Positions 7,156 to 11,036 of a DNA stretch of 11,036 bases are shown here, piece by piece. This DNA is from Galactobacter sp. (GTDB lineage: Bacteria; Actinomycetota; Actinomycetes; Actinomycetales; Micrococcaceae), in the NCBI GenBank assembly GCA_022712075.1, contig JALAHE010000212.1, positions 1 through 11,036 on the forward strand. The letters run 5' to 3'. A program made the position numbers and the translations under genes. The notes under the pieces are model-generated. The model had not been told where the DNA came from. It did not search any database and saw only the letters and a program-made list of their open reading frames with translations. Each line of letters opens with the position of its first letter. Position 1 is the stretch's first letter.

Positions 7156-7362
7156 TCATGCGTTGCGGTGGGCGAACCGTCCGTGGGCGCCGGAGTGAGG
7201 AACGATTCGGTCGCCGTGACCGTCCGCCCCGTGCCGCCGCTCGGGGTGCCGTCGGCACCGGGCACGCCGGGCAGACCCCCCCGAGCTGCAGGCGGCGAGC
7301 CCTACGGACGACGCCACCAGCGCCGCGACGACGGCGGGCCTGAGCGGATGCAAGCGATGCAC
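7156..7362 (-). CDS. N-terminal fragment of the lipoprotein (signal peptide, lipobox, then out-of-frame tail)
   Basis: As sequenced this is a 68-aa product. Residues 1-29 are a convincing lipoprotein signal with cleavage before Cys in LAAC. After the G7 tract the protein turns Arg/His-rich (ARRARCRRHPERRHG), the signature of an out-of-frame read of GC-rich DNA. I take only the first 29 residues as native. Confidence 0.4.
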   Translation of the reverse strand: MHRLHPLRPAVVAALVASSVGLAACSSGGSARRARCRRHPERRHGADGHGDRIVPHSGAHGRFAHRNA

Positions 7363-7401
7363 GATGTTCCCCCAACACTGTTGCGATTGCGTGGGGACAT
7401 C
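7363..7401 (-). promoter_or_regulatory. Inverted repeat enclosing the ribosome-binding site of the lipoprotein gene
   Basis: On the minus strand GATGTCCCC (ending at 7393) pairs with GGGG-(G)A-ACATC (7373-7363) with a one-base bulge. The right arm is the ribosome-binding site itself, a few bases before GTG 7362. A second small stem, CAAC-agt-GTTG, sits in the loop. In mRNA this would mask the site, so translation might be conditional. It could also help end transcripts from the PheS-like gene upstream, but no U-tract follows. Confidence 0.4.
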
Positions 7402-7435
7402 CTGACATACGCCGCCGACTGGCGCCGCGTCCGCG

Positions 7436-8578
7436 TCAGGCGATGAGCTCCTTGACGGGACCGGCGTGGATCGCGAGGTACACGTCGTCGCGCAGGGCGT
7501 TGGCCTCGACCGACGTGAGTGTGCGTTCGAGCGGGCGGATCACCACCCGCACGAGCGCGTTGACCTGCCCCACGCGCAGCCGGAGCCGCTCCACGGCGGC
7601 GGCCGGAAGGTCGGACGCCTCGGTGCGGGCCAGGATTGCGACGGACTCGAGGTCCCCGGACCGCTCCCCGAGCGCCTCGCGGACGGCATCGCCGATCGCC
7701 TCGTCGATGGTGGAGGCATCGATCACGACCGAGAGATCGCGGGTCACGGCGGGCTGGTGCGAGACGGGGCGGTACCGCGTGAGATCGAGCATCTGCGAGG
7801 AGATCCGCTCGTCGCTCGATCGCAGGAGCCGGATGTCGTCGATGCCCTTGCGCAGCATGAGCGCGCGGTCCAGGCCCATGCCGAGCGCTAGTCCTCCGTA
7901 CGCGTTCGGGGAGAGCCCGGCCTGCGCCAGGAGCCGCGGTGCCACGGGCCCGCACTCGGCCAGCTCGAGCCAGGATCCGTCCACCCAGACGTCGACCTGA
8001 CGCCCGCCCTGCGTGTACGGGTGGGCCGAGGCGACGGTGCGCCACCTGGCGCCCGGAAGCACCGCGTTGACGACGGAGGCAACCATGGCGTCCATCGAGC
8101 CGTCGCTGCCGCGGTCTGCGGTTCCCAGGCCCGCTGCGTCGAGCTTGGCGCGGGGACCGATCCGCCACAGGTCAACCTGGTGAGGTTCGCCCACATGCGT
8201 GCGGTCGATGCCGTCGCGGCGGTAGGCCAGCCCCGGAAGGACGTGAAGGGCATCCGGCCAGCGATCGGTGTCGAGGCCGCGCAGGAGCGGGGGAATCCCG
8301 GCGCTCGTGTGGCTGCGCAGCATGACGGTGTCGGAGGCGTACCGGGAGTAGCGCCGATCCCGCGTGACGTCGTCGGCGCTGAAGCCGAGGCGGTCGTAGT
8401 TGTCCTCGACGCTCACGAGGGCCGGGGTGCGATGCCAGGCGGCCGGGATGACCCAGCCGGAGCAGAGCGATTGCACCACCTCGGCCAGGAGGGCTTGCAT
8501 GGCGTGGGGGCCGTCGGCCGGGTCGCTGAGGTCACGCAGGCTGAGCGCGGCCGAGAGCTGGGCGGGGGAGAGGTGCAT
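7436..8578 (-). CDS. srmL: PheS-related class II ligase with C-terminal FDX-ACB domain (SrmL-like)
   Basis: A 380-aa relative of phenylalanyl-tRNA synthetase that should activate an amino or carboxylic acid with ATP. The class II core runs to about 265: RSHTS (88-92) matches the PheS amino-group-binding loop, motif 2 is at 116-138 (YRRDGIDRTH...HQVD) and motif 3 at 229-252 (GMGLDR, R238). Residues 268-375 resemble the FDX-ACB anticodon-binding domain of PheT. The N-terminal tRNA-binding coiled coil of bacterial PheS is absent; this core-plus-FDX-ACB layout resembles monomeric mitochondrial PheRS. The two phenylalanines that hold the substrate ring in PheS (FAF) are both leucine here (LAL, 230-232), FHQ reads PHQ, and the Glu after Gln is Asp, so phenylalanine is probably not the substrate. 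The actinobacterial family annotated as PheS-related mystery ligase SrmL fits; I name it from memory of that family. ATG 8578 follows AAGGA by six bases. Confidence 0.8.
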   Translation of the reverse strand: MHLSPAQLSAALSLRDLSDPADGPHAMQALLAEVVQSLCSGWVIPAAWHRTPALVSVEDNYDRLGFSADDVTRDRRYSRYASDTVMLRSHTSAGIPPLLRGLDTDRWPDALHVLPGLAYRRDGIDRTHVGEPHQVDLWRIGPRAKLDAAGLGTADRGSDGSMDAMVASVVNAVLPGARWRTVASAHPYTQGGRQVDVWVDGSWLELAECGPVAPRLLAQAGLSPNAYGGLALGMGLDRALMLRKGIDDIRLLRSSDERISSQMLDLTRYRPVSHQPAVTRDLSVVIDASTIDEAIGDAVREALGERSGDLESVAILARTEASDLPAAAVERLRLRVGQVNALVRVVIRPLERTLTSVEANALRDDVYLAIHAGPVKELIA

Positions 8579-8599
8579 GGTGGGTCCTTAGGTTCTCGA

Positions 8600-8630
8600 T
8601 GTCGGTGGGGAGCAACTCCCTCGACCGGCA
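8600..8630 (-). promoter_or_regulatory. Stem-loop in the leader of the PheS-like gene
   Basis: The minus strand folds as TGCCGGT, an asymmetric internal loop, GGGAG, loop TTG, CTCCC, then ACCGACA. That gives a 5-bp upper stem and a 7-bp lower stem with one mismatch. It ends about 22 bases before the start codon, just upstream of the ribosome-binding site. It might modulate translation or be an attenuator remnant. No T-box features can be recognised. Confidence 0.35.
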
Positions 8631-8670
8631 TCTAGAGGACCCGGGAATCAGACGCGCGCGTGCGGCCCCG

Positions 8671-8685
8671 GGCCGGTGACCGGCC
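8671..8685. repeat. 15-bp palindrome downstream of the ABC1 kinase gene
   Basis: GGCCGGT and ACCGGCC are perfect inverted copies around a single central base, 42 bases beyond the kinase stop. A GC-only stem here could terminate the kinase transcript, but there is no T-run after it on the minus strand, so a protein-binding site upstream of the PheS-like gene is equally possible. Confidence 0.35.
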
Positions 8686-8726
8686 GAGGGCGACTAAATC
8701 GCTGGATCGTCTGCATGCGCTCCACG

Positions 8727-10880
8727 CTACACCCGGCGCGCGAACACGCCCAGGAGCACCCTCAGACCCAACACCGCGGACACGAGGCCGAGGGCCGCGG
8801 CGTATACCTGGTTTCCGCCGAGCTGCGCGGTGACGTGTCCTCCGCCTGGCGTCATGGCGAGCACCACGGCCAGCACCAGGCACACGGCGGAAAAGAACGC
8901 GCTCAGCGCATCGTCCGCGACGCGGCGCAGGCCCACGCCCAGGAGCGAAGTGGGCCGCTTGCCCGACGCCGCGTGGTCGCCGGCAGCGGGGACGGAACCG
9001 GTGGCGGCGGACGGTTTCCACTGACCGCTCGCGTCCTTGCATCCCGTTGGACCGAGAACCCGGCCGGTCTCGAGCACGGCACCCAGCGACTCGATCCGTG
9101 CGGGCCAGCGCCGCGCGACGCTGAGCGCGACGAGGGCCTCGGGTGCAGCCTGAGCCGACAGACGTTCGGGATCCGCGATGCGCCGGCGCAGCCCGGAAAC
9201 TCGAACGCGAGCGGCGTCGAGGAGACGGAAGTCGGGATCGAGTCGGACGAGGGACTCCTCGACGCTCGCGAGCGTGCGGAACGCTCCGGCCACGTCTCCC
9301 GGCACGCGCAGCCGGTACTCGCGCAGTAGCTCGAGGAGCCCAGCGAACAACTCCGCTCCCGTGCCCGAGGTGTGCCTCAGGCGGGTCATGACACGGCCCA
9401 GGTCGCGGCGCAGGGCCGCCCGGTCCGTGCCTACTGGCAGGCCAAAGGCCATGTCGAGAGCCGCTGACGCTGCGACGTTGTTGTCCTCGAGAACGGCGGC
9501 AAGCAACGCGGCGAGTAGCGTGCGCCCCTCCTGGTCGATGATCCCGACTGCTCCGAAGTCAAGGATGCCGAGCCGGTCGTCCTCGAGAAGGAGCAGGTTG
9601 CCGGGATGCAGATCCGCGTGGAAGAAACCCTCAACGAGGATCCCCTCCAGGAGCCACGAGAAGAGCGAAGACGCGAGGCGTTTGCCCAGTGCCGCCGGCC
9701 AGGGCGCATCGGGAGCGGCGTCAGGGGCCCGCCCGGCGGCGGCTTTTTGGTCGACGGGGCGCCTCAAGCGAGCGAGCGTCTCCTCATCGAGCGCGGTCAG
9801 TGGGTTGCCTCGAAGCCGCTCGAGTACCAGCACCGACGCGTCGCCGAGCGCCGGGAAGACAGCGGGGATGACGAGCTCGGGGTGCGAGGTGGCCAGGGTG
9901 CGAGCGGCCTCGGTGTTTCTCGCCTCGATGCGGTAGTCCAGCTCCTCGTGAAGGACACCGACGAGCCCGCGTGTGAGTTCGAGGAGGCCCAGGTCGCCGG
10001 CCCAGTCGAAGCGCCGCTGAGCGGAGGCAGCGAAGCGAACAGCAATGTCACCGTCGACGCGTACGGATTCGGACGCACCCGGACGGCGGATCTTGAGGAC
10101 AGCGCTGGTGCCGTCGACGAGCACGGCGCCATGGGCCTGGCCGATGGACGCTGAGCCGAGCGGCTTCCGCTCCCACGAGGCGAGCACGGAGTCGGGGTTA
10201 GCTCCCCACGCCGCCCGTAGCTCGGCTTCGACGGTCGCGGCCGCTTCGGGCGCCACGTTTGCCTGCAATCGGGCGAGTGCCGAGGCCGTGGACGACGGCA
10301 CCAGATCGCGCCGGGTGGCGAGGAGCTGCCCGAGCTTGATGAAGGTCACGCCCGAGCGTTCGAGAGCCGTGGTCAGCGCGGCGTCGAAGCGTCCTGAACC
10401 CGGGCCTCGTCGCAACGCCTCACCCAGACCCGTTGTGCTGACGATCCAGGCCAGGCGTGCGTAGCGCCGACCGCGGCGAAGCGAGCCGAGCAGGGCGGCC
10501 GGCCAGCGCCACAACGGCGGCAGAGATCCGGTGGGGAGGAGTGCCTCGAGCAGTACGAGGACGGCGGTGCACAGCACAATCCACCAGGCGAGGGCCAGCG
10601 CCAGCATGGCCGCGAGCAACCAACCCGAAACGAGGATGCGGCCGTCGCGGGTGAAGTCCAGCGCCTCGGCGAACGCGGTGATGGCCGGGACCGCCGCCAG
10701 CAGGCCCACCAACGCGACGGACACGGCCCGCGCCCACCCCACGCGGCCCGCCAGCAAGCGGCGCATGAGCGCGGCGAGCACCACAGCGACAGGGAGGAGG
10801 GAGAGGAGCGATAGGGCCGTGGGCATGCCTGCAGTGTGCCCCTGGGCGCGGTGCCCCTGGGACCACCCACGGGTGGACAT
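8727..10880 (-). CDS. ABC1/AarF/UbiB-family membrane protein kinase-like ATPase
   Basis: A 717-aa atypical kinase of the ABC1/UbiB family, which in other organisms supports quinone or lipid metabolism through ATP hydrolysis rather than clear protein phosphorylation. All hallmark motifs are intact: KLGQ (K182, G184, Q185), the A-rich loop GSASIGQAH (242-250), the ATP-binding lysine K263 in AVLKIRRPG, EELDYRIEA, the catalytic HADLHPGN (421-428) and the metal-binding DFG (441-443). Three hydrophobic segments precede the kinase (about 22-39, 51-73, 80-114) and two follow it (about 660-682, 690-712). The C-terminal pair is standard for the family; the N-terminal set is an extension. An Ala/Pro-rich insertion lies at about 390-405. 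I use ATG 10880; ATG 10826, which removes 18 residues including a duplicated QGH, is plausible because the first membrane segment starts just after it. The host probably uses menaquinone, so a role in its synthesis or trafficking is only a guess. Confidence 0.9.
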   Translation of the reverse strand: MSTRGWSQGHRAQGHTAGMPTALSLLSLLPVAVVLAALMRRLLAGRVGWARAVSVALVGLLAAVPAITAFAEALDFTRDGRILVSGWLLAAMLALALAWWIVLCTAVLVLLEALLPTGSLPPLWRWPAALLGSLRRGRRYARLAWIVSTTGLGEALRRGPGSGRFDAALTTALERSGVTFIKLGQLLATRRDLVPSSTASALARLQANVAPEAAATVEAELRAAWGANPDSVLASWERKPLGSASIGQAHGAVLVDGTSAVLKIRRPGASESVRVDGDIAVRFAASAQRRFDWAGDLGLLELTRGLVGVLHEELDYRIEARNTEAARTLATSHPELVIPAVFPALGDASVLVLERLRGNPLTALDEETLARLRRPVDQKAAAGRAPDAAPDAPWPAALGKRLASSLFSWLLEGILVEGFFHADLHPGNLLLLEDDRLGILDFGAVGIIDQEGRTLLAALLAAVLEDNNVAASAALDMAFGLPVGTDRAALRRDLGRVMTRLRHTSGTGAELFAGLLELLREYRLRVPGDVAGAFRTLASVEESLVRLDPDFRLLDAARVRVSGLRRRIADPERLSAQAAPEALVALSVARRWPARIESLGAVLETGRVLGPTGCKDASGQWKPSAATGSVPAAGDHAASGKRPTSLLGVGLRRVADDALSAFFSAVCLVLAVVLAMTPGGGHVTAQLGGNQVYAAALGLVSAVLGLRVLLGVFARRV
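10837..10861. repeat. Direct repeat TGCCCCTGGG, two copies, 15-bp period
   Basis: Identical 10-mers at 10837-10846 and 10852-10861 lie within the first 18 codons of the longer kinase reading, where they give SQGHRAQGH. If the kinase starts at ATG 10826 the repeats are in its 5' leader and could be binding sites. Confidence 0.5.
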
Positions 10881-10905
10881 GGGTGCGATTCGTCTCCACC
10901 CGTGG
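10867..10905. promoter_or_regulatory. 11-bp perfect inverted repeat straddling the ABC1 kinase start
   Basis: CCACGGGTGGA (10867-10877) and TCCACCCGTGG (10895-10905) are perfect inverted copies with a 17-base spacer, and each arm is itself nearly palindromic (CCAC-SS-GTGG). ATG 10880 lies in the spacer. As DNA it could be a two-site operator; as mRNA it would form a hairpin with the start codon in the loop. If translation begins at 10826 it is simply upstream regulatory DNA. Confidence 0.5.
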
Positions 10906-11036
10906 TTCTCGAGTCGCCCGCCGACGCTGCCACCCGCCGTCGGGCACTCGCCACGAGCGGGACAGGCGAGCGGCGCCGCCCCCCCCAGGTGGGGGGGGGG
11001 GGGCCGCCGGGGGGGGGGGGCGGGGGGGGGGGGGTG
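10881..11036. other. Region upstream of the ABC1 kinase, ending in G homopolymers
   Basis: No gene is visible. Bases 10921-10943 contain a 6-bp inverted repeat (CCGACG and CGTCGG, 11-base loop). From about 10979 the sequence collapses into C8, G13 (10991-11003), G12 (11009-11020) and G13 (11022-11034) runs separated by a few bases. This is most likely a sequencing or assembly artefact at a contig end. Confidence 0.75.

Larger units (their letters stand above)
6303..7362 (-). pseudogene. Disrupted lipoprotein gene (frameshift at a G7 tract plus in-frame TAG)
   Basis: Read as one gene this encodes a secreted, lipid-anchored protein of about 352 aa that I do not recognise. It starts at GTG 7362 after a GGGGGAA ribosome-binding site, with a basic N-terminus, a hydrophobic core and lipobox LAAC followed by SSGG. 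The frame is lost at a run of seven G (minus strand, 7276-7282). Dropping one G restores a Thr/Pro/Ser/Gly-rich linker containing LPGVPGADGTPSGG and TATHEPTETGEPP, typical of lipoprotein spacers. That frame meets TAG at 7086-7088, then continues in the same frame (RAAQDFAEKVAAAGQFC...) into the long C-terminal domain. A single C-to-T change of CAG would explain the stop. The C-terminal domain has two nearby cysteines and mixed alpha/beta character. The gene is either a genuine recent pseudogene or two sequencing errors; lipoprotein identity is well supported. Confidence 0.75.

Noticed and set aside
7302..8168. Leftward 288-aa open frame overlapping the PheS-like and lipoprotein genes
   Set aside because: The composition is dominated by Arg, Pro, Gly and Ala without any motif, while the overlapping frame carries clear class II ligase motifs.
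7436..8578. Housekeeping phenylalanyl-tRNA synthetase alpha subunit
   Set aside because: No pheT follows it, the N-terminal tRNA-binding arm is missing, an FDX-ACB domain is fused on, and the phenyl-binding residues are substituted.
8413..8631. Leader peptide starting at ATG 8631 ahead of the PheS-like gene
   Set aside because: The frame overlaps the ligase start out of frame, has no run of regulatory codons and no ribosome binding site, and its sequence is explained as a shadow of the ligase gene.

Overview
The window is very GC-rich, with GTG as well as ATG starts and strong G/C bias at third codon positions. Its gene families are typical of high-GC Actinobacteria: a DUF222/13E12-type HNH protein, an MMPL transporter with a divergent TetR regulator, a PheS-related ligase and an ABC1 kinase. 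A Micrococcales-type genome (Brevibacterium, Kocuria or Brachybacterium relatives) is the most likely source, but I cannot name the species. The last ~50 bases are long G runs, which look like a poor contig end rather than biology.

Layout, left to right: (1) 61-2631 (+), a large DUF222 + HNH endonuclease-like gene preceded by a LexA/SOS-box-like palindrome that overlaps a good -10 box. (2) 2632-2933, a gene-free convergent spacer with inverted repeats. (3) 2934-3533 (-), a TetR regulator, and 3684-6284 (+), an MMPL/RND exporter. These two are divergent, and the 150-bp gap between them holds a 10-bp perfect inverted repeat wrapped around the likely exporter promoter, so this is probably a self-contained regulated efflux unit. 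(4) 6303-7362 (-), a lipoprotein gene that reads as broken by a G7-tract frameshift and an in-frame TAG. (5) 7436-8578 (-), a PheS-like class II ligase with a C-terminal FDX-ACB domain and an altered amino-acid pocket. (6) 8727-10880 (-), a membrane-anchored ABC1/UbiB-family kinase. (7) 10881-11036, an upstream region ending in G homopolymers.

Genes 4-6 all run leftward with gaps of 73 and 148 bp, so they could be partly co-transcribed. The hairpins in both gaps suggest they are also controlled individually. Nothing in the sequence ties them to one pathway.

I found no defence island, CRISPR array, insertion sequence, rRNA or tRNA. The most interesting items are the PheS-like ligase, whose two phenyl-pocket phenylalanines are both leucine (so its substrate is probably not phenylalanine), the SOS-box/leaderless arrangement of the DUF222-HNH gene and its collagen-like insertions, and the double-lesion lipoprotein gene. 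All homology statements come from motif recognition by eye; no database search was possible.
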